64,000 nt of DNA from the NCBI RefSeq assembly GCF_018449605.1, contig NZ_JAAVUW010000004.1, positions 434,001 through 498,000 of the forward strand. The letters run 5' to 3'. Within the stretch, counting starts at the first letter, position 1. Every line of letters starts with the position of its first letter. Source of the stretch: Luteibacter sp. dw_328 (GTDB lineage: Bacteria; Pseudomonadota; Gammaproteobacteria; Xanthomonadales; Rhodanobacteraceae). The position numbers and the translations under genes are program-made. Shown here piece after piece: positions 47,935 through 55,971 of this stretch. A model generated the notes under the pieces. That model was given only the letters and a program-made list of their open reading frames with translations. It made no database searches and was not told where the DNA came from.

Positions 47935-48855
47935 ATGGGACGTGATTTCATAGCGATCAATTGGGGCAGTTCCAACTTTCGCGCTTACCTTCTCGACCAC
48001 GTCGGTGTTGTCCGTGATGCATTCGCGGAACCGGCGGGCATTGCCTCGCTCGACCGTGACGGCATGGCCGCACAGATCGTGCGGCTGCTGCGGCGCTGGC
48101 CGGATGCGGGGACGATCTACGCCTGTGGCATGGTTGGCTCCAATGTCGGCTGGGAAGAAGTGGGTTACGCCGAATGTCCGATCGGACTCGACGGGCTGAC
48201 GGCGAACCTGCACGCAAGCCACATCGCGGGGCGGACGATGTACATCGTGCCGGGGCTGGCGTGCCGGCGTGAAAGCGACGGTGCTCCCGACATCATGCGT
48301 GGCGAGGAGACCGAGCTCTTTGGCCTTCTGCGTGCGGGACGCTTGCCGCGCGACGGCATCGTCGCGCTCCCCGGCACGCACAGTAAATGGGTGCGTATCG
48401 CGCGCGGCCAGGTGATCGAGTTCATGACGGCGATGTCCGGCGAGATCTTCGACCGGCTGACGGCAGCCGGCATGCTCGCATCCATTGTCGCGGCGCCGGC
48501 GGCGTCCGGCACTGCGTTTGCCGCGGGAACAACCGCGGGCGCCGGGCGGTCGCTTGGGCTGGGTACGCAACTGTTCGGAGTCCGCGCCCGGGTGATCCGG
48601 AACGACCTGCCTCGGGAGGACGCTGCTTCCTACTTGCGTGGGTTGTTGATCGGCGCGGAGATTGCCGACGCCATGGCGCTCTATCCGATACGGCGCGACC
48701 AGGTCGTCACGCTGATCGGTGCCGCACCGGTCTGCGCGCTGTATGCGGAAGCGCTGGCGCGACTGGAGATACGTTCGGTTACCGTGGACGCCGGCGACGC
48801 GACGGCGCAAGGCTTCGCGGCAATACACGCGGCAACTGCGGGACCATCGCCATGA
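47935..48855 (+). CDS. dgoK: 2-dehydro-3-deoxygalactonokinase
   Basis: 306 residues. DgoK-family motifs are clear: 'INWGSSNFRAYLL' at the N-terminus, 'PDIMRGEETELFGLL', 'LPGTHSKWVRI' and 'AASYLRGLLIGAEI'. It phosphorylates 2-keto-3-deoxygalactonate (De Ley-Doudoroff pathway). It starts 9 bases after the SDR gene and overlaps the SMP-30 start (ATGA). A classical KDPGal aldolase (DgoA) is not beside it; a DHDPS-family protein is present instead. Confidence 0.9.
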   Translation: MGRDFIAINWGSSNFRAYLLDHVGVVRDAFAEPAGIASLDRDGMAAQIVRLLRRWPDAGTIYACGMVGSNVGWEEVGYAECPIGLDGLTANLHASHIAGRTMYIVPGLACRRESDGAPDIMRGEETELFGLLRAGRLPRDGIVALPGTHSKWVRIARGQVIEFMTAMSGEIFDRLTAAGMLASIVAAPAASGTAFAAGTTAGAGRSLGLGTQLFGVRARVIRNDLPREDAASYLRGLLIGAEIADAMALYPIRRDQVVTLIGAAPVCALYAEALARLEIRSVTVDAGDATAQGFAAIHAATAGPSP

Positions 48856-49703
48856 GTGGGTCGTTGGTGATCGCCGTCGCGCAACCAAACGCCCTCGTGG
48901 GCGAAGCGGTGCGCATGGATGGCGACGACGTCATCTGGGTCGACCCGCCGAACCGTCGCCTGCTGCGCTTGTGCGTGGCGGATGGCGTGCTCCGGGAGGT
49001 CGCGCTGTCCGTGCCGCTGTGGTCGTTGGCACAGCGGCCTGACGGATCCTGGGTCGGCGCGGGCGAGGAGGCATTCTGTGCGATCGATGTCCACACCGGC
49101 GAAATCTCGACCGGCGAGCCGGCGCCGTTGAGACCGGGTTGTCGACTCAATGACATGGTCGTCGATGCGCAGGGCGGCATGTGGGCGGGCTCGATGCATC
49201 GCGGCTTGCTGGGCGGGAAGGGCGCGCTTTACTACGCGGTCGATGTCGGCGCGCCGGTCGTCCAGGTGGCCGACGGTCTTGGTGTCGCCAACGGCATGGC
49301 ATTCGTCGATGACGGCACATCGCTGCTGGTCGTCGATACCCTTGGCCGTACGTTGCTCTCCTATCCACGGCCCGGCAGGGATCTCACCCTCGCCGAGCCG
49401 GTGGTGGTCACCGATTTTCTCGATGTACCCGGCAAGCCCGACGGGATGGCGATCGGTCCGGGTGGCGCGGTGTGGGTGGCCATGTGGGGTGGCGCTTGCA
49501 TCGTCCGACTGGCGGCGAACGGCGCTGTGGAGGAACGCGTGACGATGCCCGCCCCACATGTTGGCAGCTTGTGCTTTGACCGGCACGGCGACGCCTACGT
49601 GTCGAGCTCGCGGGCGCGGCTTACCGAAGCGATGTTACGGACGAATCCGGATTCGGGCGCGCTGTTCCGCGTGATTCTCCGCCGACAGTCGCGCGAGGCT
49701 TAA
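48852..49703 (+). CDS. SMP-30/gluconolactonase-family lactonase
   Basis: 283 residues, six-bladed propeller of the SMP-30/gluconolactonase/LRE family. Characteristic elements are 'GCRLNDMVVDAQGGMWAGSM', 'GVANGMAF' and 'KPDGMAI', which carry metal-binding Asn and Asp residues. It opens a sugar lactone to the aldonate, the step between the SDR dehydrogenase and the dehydratase. The start overlaps the dgoK stop. Its TAA shares the palindrome TTAA with the stop of the convergent permease gene. Confidence 0.87.
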   Translation: MSGSLVIAVAQPNALVGEAVRMDGDDVIWVDPPNRRLLRLCVADGVLREVALSVPLWSLAQRPDGSWVGAGEEAFCAIDVHTGEISTGEPAPLRPGCRLNDMVVDAQGGMWAGSMHRGLLGGKGALYYAVDVGAPVVQVADGLGVANGMAFVDDGTSLLVVDTLGRTLLSYPRPGRDLTLAEPVVVTDFLDVPGKPDGMAIGPGGAVWVAMWGGACIVRLAANGAVEERVTMPAPHVGSLCFDRHGDAYVSSSRARLTEAMLRTNPDSGALFRVILRRQSREA

Positions 49704-50935
49704 ATCGTCCGCGTCGCCTCCACCGGGGGCACGCGTGACGCACGCCGTGCAGGCGAGAGAACGGCCAGTTGCCCAAGCAACAGCAGGAGCAACATCCCGC
49801 AGCCGACGTAAAGCAACGATAGCCGCGATGTCTCGAACGCCTGCATCATCCACGCATTGAGTGCGAAAGCCAGTACGACACCGGCAAGCGCGCCCCCCAT
49901 GCTGATAAGGCCGTTCTCGGTGAGGAAGTAAACGAGGATGTCGCGACGCGTCGCGCCCAGCGCACGACGGATGCCGATCTGCCGACGACGTTGACCCACC
50001 CAGAAACTCGTCAGTCCCACGATGCCGGCGGCAGTGACCACGAGCAGGGTGACGCAGATCCCGGCGAGCATCCAGGCCAGGCCGCGATCGTTGCGGTAGG
50101 CCATGTCGCGCACCTGGCTGAAAGCCATGACGCCATGGGGCTGCGGAATGACACGCCGGGTGCTGAGTGCCTTGAGCGCGTCGGGCACGGAATGCAGCAG
50201 CGCCGGAAGTCGCCCGGGTTGTGCCCGGATGACAAAGAACGCGCGGTTATCCGTGATGCGCAGTGGAACGAAGATCGCGTCCTGCCAGCGAATGTCCTCA
50301 CCACTCCGGGTCTCCGGCGTCTGCACATGATCGACGATGCCGATGATGGTGCTCGGGCGAGCATCGCTGTTGCCGATGTAGATCGCCTTGCCCAGGGCAT
50401 GCCCGTCCGGAAACGCGCGCTGCGCGAGGGTGCGCGTCACGATGACCGTCGGGCTGTCGGCGCTGGCGTTAGGTGCCAGTGCACCGATTTCCTCGGAGCG
50501 GAAGTTACGTCCCTCGGCAATCTTGACGCCAAGGGTGTTCAGCGCATGGTCGTCGACGAAGTACAGCGAAGCGCCGTCACTGATGAAATGCTTGCTCATC
50601 GGATCCAGCCGGATGCCGCTCTGCCAGCTTCCGCCGAGCAGGGGAAAGGCGTTCGTCGCATAGGCATCCGCCACCCCCGGCAAGGCGCGCAGCATCGCCA
50701 CATCGGCTGCCTGGCGCGCTGGCACTTCCGCGTCGGGTGCGACCCACGTGTTGTTGACGACCATGAGTTCGCTTTCGGCGATGCCGGTTTCGCGTGAAAG
50801 GCGGTGCAGGCGCTGCTCAATGACGAAGAGGGCATTGCAGACGATAGCGAGCGTCAACGCGACCTGCAGGGCGATGAGAACGGCACCGGCCTTGTGATAG
50901 CGGAGTGCGGCGAGGATAGGGCGGAAGGGCGGCAT
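49700..50935 (-). CDS. MacB/FtsX-type ABC permease, type B, copy 3 (orphan pair)
   Basis: 411 residues. 'PILAALRYHKAGAVLIALQ' at the N-terminus and 'RRRQIGIRRALGATRRDIL' in the FtsX domain match the type B genes at 2922 and 5470. It follows the type A gene at 50949 by 13 bases, repeating the A then B order. No ATPase, adaptor or regulator gene is beside it, so it may use the ATPase encoded at 870 or one elsewhere. Confidence 0.9.
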   Translation of the reverse strand: MPPFRPILAALRYHKAGAVLIALQVALTLAIVCNALFVIEQRLHRLSRETGIAESELMVVNNTWVAPDAEVPARQAADVAMLRALPGVADAYATNAFPLLGGSWQSGIRLDPMSKHFISDGASLYFVDDHALNTLGVKIAEGRNFRSEEIGALAPNASADSPTVIVTRTLAQRAFPDGHALGKAIYIGNSDARPSTIIGIVDHVQTPETRSGEDIRWQDAIFVPLRITDNRAFFVIRAQPGRLPALLHSVPDALKALSTRRVIPQPHGVMAFSQVRDMAYRNDRGLAWMLAGICVTLLVVTAAGIVGLTSFWVGQRRRQIGIRRALGATRRDILVYFLTENGLISMGGALAGVVLAFALNAWMMQAFETSRLSLLYVGCGMLLLLLLGQLAVLSPARRASRVPPVEATRTI

Positions 50936-50948
50936 GACGGACTCCGGG

Positions 50949-52253
50949 TCAGTTGGCTTTGAGTTGCCATGCCGGCTGCACCCTTGAGGCGCGCCAGGTG
51001 GGATAGAACGCCGCGACCAGGGTGCTGGCCAGAGCGACGAGGACCGTGAGGCCGAGCAGGGGTAAGCTCATATGAACGAGGTTCGCGATGGCCGGATCGA
51101 ACACGGCGCCGATGCACAACGTGCCTGCCGCAGTGAGGACGACGCCCAGCAAGCCACCGGCGAGGCCGACGGAGGCAGCTTCGAGCAGGAACTGCGCATA
51201 GATGGCGCCGCGCGAGGCACCGAGCGCCCTGCGGATGCCGATTTCCGGCGCACGACGCATGAACTTCGCCAGTAGTAGGCCGATCACGTTGATCAGGCAG
51301 ATGACGAGGAAACCGACGGAAACCAGCAGCCCCATCTTTGCTTCCGGAGGTACGACGTGGCGAACGTCCAGCCACTCCATCACGTTGCGCAAGCGCACGT
51401 TCGGCGGCCACGAGAAGCGGCCGTCGCGAGTCTGTCCGGCCGAATAGTCGTTGAGGAACTGGCGGTAAGCGGTGGCGCTGGCGGCATCGGGAAGCTCGGC
51501 CCAGAAGCTGACGAAGATGCACTCGGAGTGGACGAAGTTATCCCAGCCTGGCTTGAAAGGACGGTTGCAGAGATTACCGCCGGCAGGATGGAGACCGTCG
51601 GCGATGGCCCGCGCGAACGGCATGTAGAGCTCACCCATGTCGCCGAAGCCGCCCTTTGCATCGAGATCGAAGAAGCGTGGCCGCGCTTCCCAGTGACCGG
51701 CGACGCCGACGATGCGGAACTGCTTCCCGTCGAGGTCGATCTCACGGCCGACGCTATTGGCGCCGCCGAACACGCGATCGTTGAGGCTCTTCCCGATCAC
51801 GACCACGCGGGCACGTCCGGCGTCATCCGCCGCCGACCAGGGGGCCCCGAAGAGGAAGGGCACGTCGAACATGGGGAACATGTCGGCCTGCACGGCGTAG
51901 CCGCGTGCGGGGGACGCCATCGTGTTCGGATCGTCCGGAACGATGGATACGCCGATCGGATACAGCGGTGTCTGCCGCTTCGCCTTGTGTGCATCGACGA
52001 GCGCCATCGCATCTCGCCAGGTGAGCCAAGGCAGCGGCTCACCATCGCTATTGTCCGGCCCATAGTTGTCGATCTGCGCGATGAACAACTGCGATGACTT
52101 TTCCGGAATCGGGTCGCCCGACGTGACGCGAAACACCGCGTAACTGGTCATCGACGCCGCGACGCCCACCGCGATCACCAGCACCATCAACAGGGTGAGG
52201 ACCGGATTGCGCCTGAGGCTGCGAAGCCCGAGTTGCACGTAGTAACCGAACAT
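50949..52253 (-). CDS. MacB/FtsX-type ABC permease, type A, copy 3 (orphan pair)
   Basis: 434 residues. 'MFGYYVQLGLRSLRRNPVLT' and 'RRAPEIGIRRALGASRGAI' show it is closer to copy 1 (1610) than to copy 2 (4164). Cys229 and Cys245 keep the CX15C pair, one residue shifted. It begins the orphan A+B pair. The 140 bases upstream hold nested inverted repeats (see 52349). Confidence 0.9.
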   Translation of the reverse strand: MFGYYVQLGLRSLRRNPVLTLLMVLVIAVGVAASMTSYAVFRVTSGDPIPEKSSQLFIAQIDNYGPDNSDGEPLPWLTWRDAMALVDAHKAKRQTPLYPIGVSIVPDDPNTMASPARGYAVQADMFPMFDVPFLFGAPWSAADDAGRARVVVIGKSLNDRVFGGANSVGREIDLDGKQFRIVGVAGHWEARPRFFDLDAKGGFGDMGELYMPFARAIADGLHPAGGNLCNRPFKPGWDNFVHSECIFVSFWAELPDAASATAYRQFLNDYSAGQTRDGRFSWPPNVRLRNVMEWLDVRHVVPPEAKMGLLVSVGFLVICLINVIGLLLAKFMRRAPEIGIRRALGASRGAIYAQFLLEAASVGLAGGLLGVVLTAAGTLCIGAVFDPAIANLVHMSLPLLGLTVLVALASTLVAAFYPTWRASRVQPAWQLKAN

Positions 52254-52310
52254 CGTTGGCGATCCCTGTGGTGTCGTTCCCAGGGGAGGTTAGCAAGGCG
52301 TGTGCCATGC

Positions 52311-52400
52311 GCCGCGCGGCGCCGCGCGGTCACCTTCGTCGCCACGGGCCTGTCCGCGGACAAACGTCCGGCGGACAGGCGGACGTGACCCCTTCAGGGG
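52311..52400. repeat. Tandem GC decamer and competing inverted repeats upstream of the orphan permease pair
   Basis: Within 90 bases: a tandem GCCGCGCGG(C/T) decamer (52311-52330); a 9-bp stem CCTGTCCGC / GCGGACAGG (52349-52357 and 52371-52379) that encloses GGAC-AAAC-GTCC; a competing 7-bp stem ACGTCCG / CGGACGT (52364-52370 and 52380-52386); and CCCC-TTCA-GGGG at 52389. The stems share bases, so only one can form at a time. There is no T tract. It is in the leader of the gene at 50949. Confidence 0.55.
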
Positions 52401-53455
52401 ATCAGTCGCTCCGCGCGCAAACGCTCGAAGGCGTCGAAGAAGGCATCGTCGGTGGGTTGGTAATCGAGGAAGCCGAGGCGGCGGCTCTTCGACATGTCGG
52501 TAACGACTTCGATCGGCCGACCCAGGTCGGCGTCGCTGTGCCAGGCGGATACGAGGCGGTGCATATCGGGCTCGAGCAGGCCATGGCGTGTCGCCAACTC
52601 CCTCCACACGACGGCATCGTCGGCCATCTGCCGTTCGAGAGGGATAACCTCGCCATCGAAAGGCGCGGCTTCAAGGCCGAACCACGAGGCAAGGCGCGAC
52701 CACATCCAGCTCCAGCGGAAGACATCGCCGTTGACCACGTTGAAGGCTTCGTTGGCGGCGGCCGGCGTGGTCGAGGCCCATACCAGGTGGCGGGCGAGCT
52801 GACGCGCGTCGGTCATATCGGTGAGACTCTGCCATTGCGCCGCCGAACCGGGAAAGCGGAACGGCCGGCCGGTCGCCTTGCAGATCGAGGCGTAGACGGC
52901 GAGCGTGGTCGCCATGTTCATGGCGTTCCCGACCGCCACGCCGATCACCGTGTGCGGACGATGCACGCTCCAGGTGAAGCCATCGCGGGCGGCGGCGGCG
53001 AACACCTCGTCTTCCTGCGCGTAGTAAAAGTTGTCGACATCAAGGCGGCCCTGCTCCTCGCGGAACGGTGTCTCGGGGAGTGCGCCCTTGCCGTAGGCCT
53101 CGAAAGGGCCAAGGTAGTGCTTGAGGCCGGTGACCAGGGCGACGTGACGAACGCTGCCGGTCGGTCGCAGCCCGTCGAGCAGGTGGCGAACCATCGCGGC
53201 ATTGACTCGTATGTTTTCGCGCTCGTTGGCCTGCCGCGACCAGGTGGCGATGTAGACGTGGGTCGGCGCGATGTCGCCGAGCGCGACACGCGTGCCCTCG
53301 GCATCGGTGAGGTCGGCCGCCACGGCTCGTACGGCGGTCTGCGATCCCGGGCGGCGGGCGAGGGCGGCGACCGGCCAGCCGTCCTCGACGAGCCGTTCGG
53401 TAAGGGCGCTGCCGATGATGCCGCTGGCGCCGACGATGAGGGCTTTGTCGTTCAT
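52394..53455 (-). CDS. PRISE-type SDR reductase (progesterone 5-beta-reductase/iridoid synthase-like)
   Basis: 353 residues. The NADP motif 'GASGIIG' and the PRISE-specific motifs 'VTGLKHYLGPFE' and 'NFYYAQED' (catalytic Tyr) are clear. PRISE enzymes reduce the C=C bond of enones. Bacterial members are uncharacterised in most cases, so the natural substrate is unknown. The start at 53455 gives 'MNDKALIVGASG', the normal Rossmann N-terminus; an upstream in-frame Met is not favoured. It is divergent from folA across 166 bases. Confidence 0.87.
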   Translation of the reverse strand: MNDKALIVGASGIIGSALTERLVEDGWPVAALARRPGSQTAVRAVAADLTDAEGTRVALGDIAPTHVYIATWSRQANERENIRVNAAMVRHLLDGLRPTGSVRHVALVTGLKHYLGPFEAYGKGALPETPFREEQGRLDVDNFYYAQEDEVFAAAARDGFTWSVHRPHTVIGVAVGNAMNMATTLAVYASICKATGRPFRFPGSAAQWQSLTDMTDARQLARHLVWASTTPAAANEAFNVVNGDVFRWSWMWSRLASWFGLEAAPFDGEVIPLERQMADDAVVWRELATRHGLLEPDMHRLVSAWHSDADLGRPIEVVTDMSKSRRLGFLDYQPTDDAFFDAFERLRAERLIP

Positions 53456-53621
53456 GGGGAGCTCGGGGAGGGAGGCCCTGTAACCATGGAGCCGCGAGGC
53501 GACCGTTCCAACCGTGCGAATCAAACGGGCGTTAGTTTCTTCATCACACGCGGAGGACTACTATCCGGTCCGCAAGGGCCGCCGTGTGCGCCCGTTTCAC
53601 CTCCCATTCGAAGGAAGCTTC

Positions 53622-54110
53622 ATGTCCGTACACCTGGTTGCCGCGCTCGATGAGAATTTTGCCATCGGCAAGCAGGGGGGGCTGCCCTGGCACCTCCCCG
53701 AAGATCTGCGTCACTTCAAGCGACTGACCACGGACAAGTCCGTGCTGATGGGGCGCAAGACCGCCGAGTCGATCGGCAAGGCCCTTCCGGACCGTGTGAA
53801 CTACGTGCTTTCGCGCAAGGGCGAGGCGCCGTATCCGGGCCAGATCACCGTTCGTTCGGTAGCCGAGGCGCAGGCAAGCTGCAACCACGCGGGCCTCATG
53901 GTCATCGGTGGCGGCGAAGTGTTCCGCGAGGCGCTGCCGTATGCGCGCACGCTGTACCTGACCTGGGTCTACGCCGCCGTGGATGGCGCCGACGTGTTCT
54001 TCCCGGGCATCGATTTCAAGGAATGGGCCGAGGTGTCGCGCGTTCATCACAAGGCCGACAAGGAGCACGCCCACTCGTTCGACATGGTCGAATACGTCCG
54101 GAACGTCTGA
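53622..54110 (+). CDS. folA: Dihydrofolate reductase
   Basis: 162 residues, normal length (about 160). 'GLPWHLPEDLRHFKRLT' contains the substrate Asp28; 'VLMGRKTAESIGKALPDRVN' and 'VIGGGEVFREALP' bind NADPH. It reduces dihydrofolate to tetrahydrofolate. AAGGAAG precedes the ATG. The stop overlaps the next start (TGATG). Confidence 0.96.
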   Translation: MSVHLVAALDENFAIGKQGGLPWHLPEDLRHFKRLTTDKSVLMGRKTAESIGKALPDRVNYVLSRKGEAPYPGQITVRSVAEAQASCNHAGLMVIGGGEVFREALPYARTLYLTWVYAAVDGADVFFPGIDFKEWAEVSRVHHKADKEHAHSFDMVEYVRNV

Positions 54111-55042
54111 TGCATGTCGTTGCCGGCGTCCTCGTCGACGGTGCCGGACGGATCCTGATCGCGCAGCGACCGCCGGGTAAGCACCTGGCGGGCATGTGGG
54201 AATTCCCGGGCGGCAAGCTGGAGCCGGGCGAAACGCCACTGATGGCGCTGGAGCGCGAGCTCGACGAGGAACTCGGCATCGCGGTCGATCCGCTCTCTTT
54301 CGAGGCGCTCGTTCGCATTCCGTGGAACTACGGCGAGCGCGGCATGTTGCTTGAAGCGATTCTCGTGCGCGCCTGGGTGGGCGAGCCGAAGGCGCTCGAC
54401 GCGGCCGAGATCCGCTGGCTTGATCCGCGCGATATCGATCCCGCGATGCTCGCGCCCGCGGACCGGCCCATCCTCGCGGCGACGCGGTTGCCGCCGCATT
54501 ATCCGATCACACCGCCCGACGTGTCGGCCGATGACGCCGTCGCTTTGCTCACGAGCGCGCTGGCCCAGGGTGAGCGATTGCTTCAGCTTCGCGTGCCAGG
54601 GCTGCCGGTCGATGCGTTGCGCGGTGTGGCCGCTCGCGTGCTTCCGGAGCTGCGTGCGTTGGGTGCGACCTTGCTGCTCAGCCGCGATATCGACGGTGCG
54701 CTCGCATTCGGCGATGGCGTGGGGGTGCATCTGGCGGCATCGCAGCTCCATGCCCTGGATGCGCGACCCTTGCCACTGTCACAGACCGTCGCTGCGTCGT
54801 GTCACAACGCGGCCGAACTCGCACGTGCTTCGGCGCTGGGTTGCGACTTCGCGACGTTGTCTCCGGTGCACGCTACGGCGAGCCATCCGGGTGCCGAACC
54901 GCTGGGCTGGCCGCGTTTCGCGCAGCTGGCTGAAGCGGCGTCGTTGCCGGTGTATGCGTTGGGCGGGCTCGGGCCGGACGACGGGATGGAGGCACGGCTG
55001 CATGCGGCGCAGGGGGTTGCGGGGATTCGTGGTTTTTTTTGA
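54110..55042 (+). CDS. Nudix hydrolase fused to a thiamine-phosphate-synthase-like domain (MutT-ThiE fusion)
   Basis: 310 residues. The N-terminal half is MutT: the Nudix box G-x5-E-x7-R-E-U-x-E-E-x-G-U runs from 'GGKLEPGE' to 'RELDEELGI'. After a Pro-rich linker (about 125-140), the C-terminal half is a ThiE-like barrel ('GERLLQLRVPGLPVDALRG', 'SCHNAAELARASALGCDFAT', 'PVYALGGLGP'). The fusion is known in gammaproteobacteria; the role of the ThiE-like part is unknown. It overlaps folA by one base. Confidence 0.9.
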   Translation: MHVVAGVLVDGAGRILIAQRPPGKHLAGMWEFPGGKLEPGETPLMALERELDEELGIAVDPLSFEALVRIPWNYGERGMLLEAILVRAWVGEPKALDAAEIRWLDPRDIDPAMLAPADRPILAATRLPPHYPITPPDVSADDAVALLTSALAQGERLLQLRVPGLPVDALRGVAARVLPELRALGATLLLSRDIDGALAFGDGVGVHLAASQLHALDARPLPLSQTVAASCHNAAELARASALGCDFATLSPVHATASHPGAEPLGWPRFAQLAEAASLPVYALGGLGPDDGMEARLHAAQGVAGIRGFF

Positions 55043-55050
55043 GCCCCAGA

Positions 55051-55112
55051 GCATCGCCGCTGAAGCGGCTCCCACAGGGTGGCCTTGCTCCTTGTGGGAG
55101 CCGATTCATCGG
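55051..55112. repeat. REP-like pair between convergent genes
   Basis: CATCGCCGCTGAAGCGGCTCCCACA followed by TTGTGGGAGCCGATTCATCGGCGAT, two facing elements with a 15-20 base spacer. One copy carries the GCTGAAGCGG loop, the other GATTCATCGG. It lies between the 3' ends of the Nudix and enoyl-CoA isomerase genes. Confidence 0.85.
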
Positions 55113-55133
55113 CGATAGATCGCAAAGCGATCC

Positions 55134-55889
55134 TTATTTGGACTTCAGCCGCGCCACCAACGCCCGCAAAACCCCCTGCGTTTCATCCGCAAAGAAATCG
55201 TCGATGAAGCCCGGGTCGAGTAGATCGGTCGTATCGCCCCACACCGCGACCAGATCCGCGCGCGCAATGGCGCGCGTGCGCAGCATCGCCTTCGGTGGCA
55301 ACTTGAGCATGTCGGTCATCCACATCACGGCGCGTTGGACGACCTGCTCGACGGTCGCCAGCTCGTCCACCAGGCCGATGACATGGGCCTGCTCGGCATC
55401 GACCATGGCGCCCGCGACAAGCAGGCGTTCCGCGCGGTAATTGCCGACGATGCGGCGCATGGCGAACTGGATCGGCTCCGGCACCGACAGGCCGACCTGC
55501 ACTTCGTTGAGGCCGATCTTGTAAGGGCCGTGCGCCATGATGCGGTAGTCGCAGAACAGCGCGACCACGGCGCCGCCGGCCGGGCTGTGACCCGTAATGG
55601 CGGCCACGGTGGGGATGCTCGACGCGGCGATCGCACCGCAGAGGGCGAAGAACTCGTTCCAGAATTCCTGCACGCCCGCGCGATCGCGCTGGATCAGCGC
55701 CGGTACGTCCACGCCTGCAGAGAACATGCCCTGCGCGCCGGAGATGACGATGCCGCGCGCACCGTTGGACGGCGCTTCGACGATAGCCTCGCGCAGCGCA
55801 CGCACGAGATTGATGTCGAACGCGTTGACCGGGGCACGCGCCATGCGGATTTCATGGATGCCGCCGTCGTGCGGAAGGATGTCGAGCAT
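55134..55889 (-). CDS. Enoyl-CoA hydratase/isomerase family, probably delta3-delta2-enoyl-CoA isomerase
   Basis: 251 residues, crotonase fold. The oxyanion hole residues are in 'FSAGVDVPAL' and 'HSPAGGAVVALFCDYRIM'. 'IGLNEVQVGL' with Glu resembles the mitochondrial dodecenoyl-CoA isomerase ('GLNETQLG', from memory), and only one of the two hydratase glutamates is evident, so isomerase is preferred to hydratase. It would shift the double bond during unsaturated fatty-acid degradation. The start at 55889 gives a normal N-terminus. Confidence 0.82.
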   Translation of the reverse strand: MLDILPHDGGIHEIRMARAPVNAFDINLVRALREAIVEAPSNGARGIVISGAQGMFSAGVDVPALIQRDRAGVQEFWNEFFALCGAIAASSIPTVAAITGHSPAGGAVVALFCDYRIMAHGPYKIGLNEVQVGLSVPEPIQFAMRRIVGNYRAERLLVAGAMVDAEQAHVIGLVDELATVEQVVQRAVMWMTDMLKLPPKAMLRTRAIARADLVAVWGDTTDLLDPGFIDDFFADETQGVLRALVARLKSK

Positions 55890-55971
55890 GGGCGCGTGTC
55901 CGTCGGTGATGTTGGGGGGATTATGACCGGGCAGTGCCGCAAGGGCATGCCGCACTGCGGTCGTACCGGGG

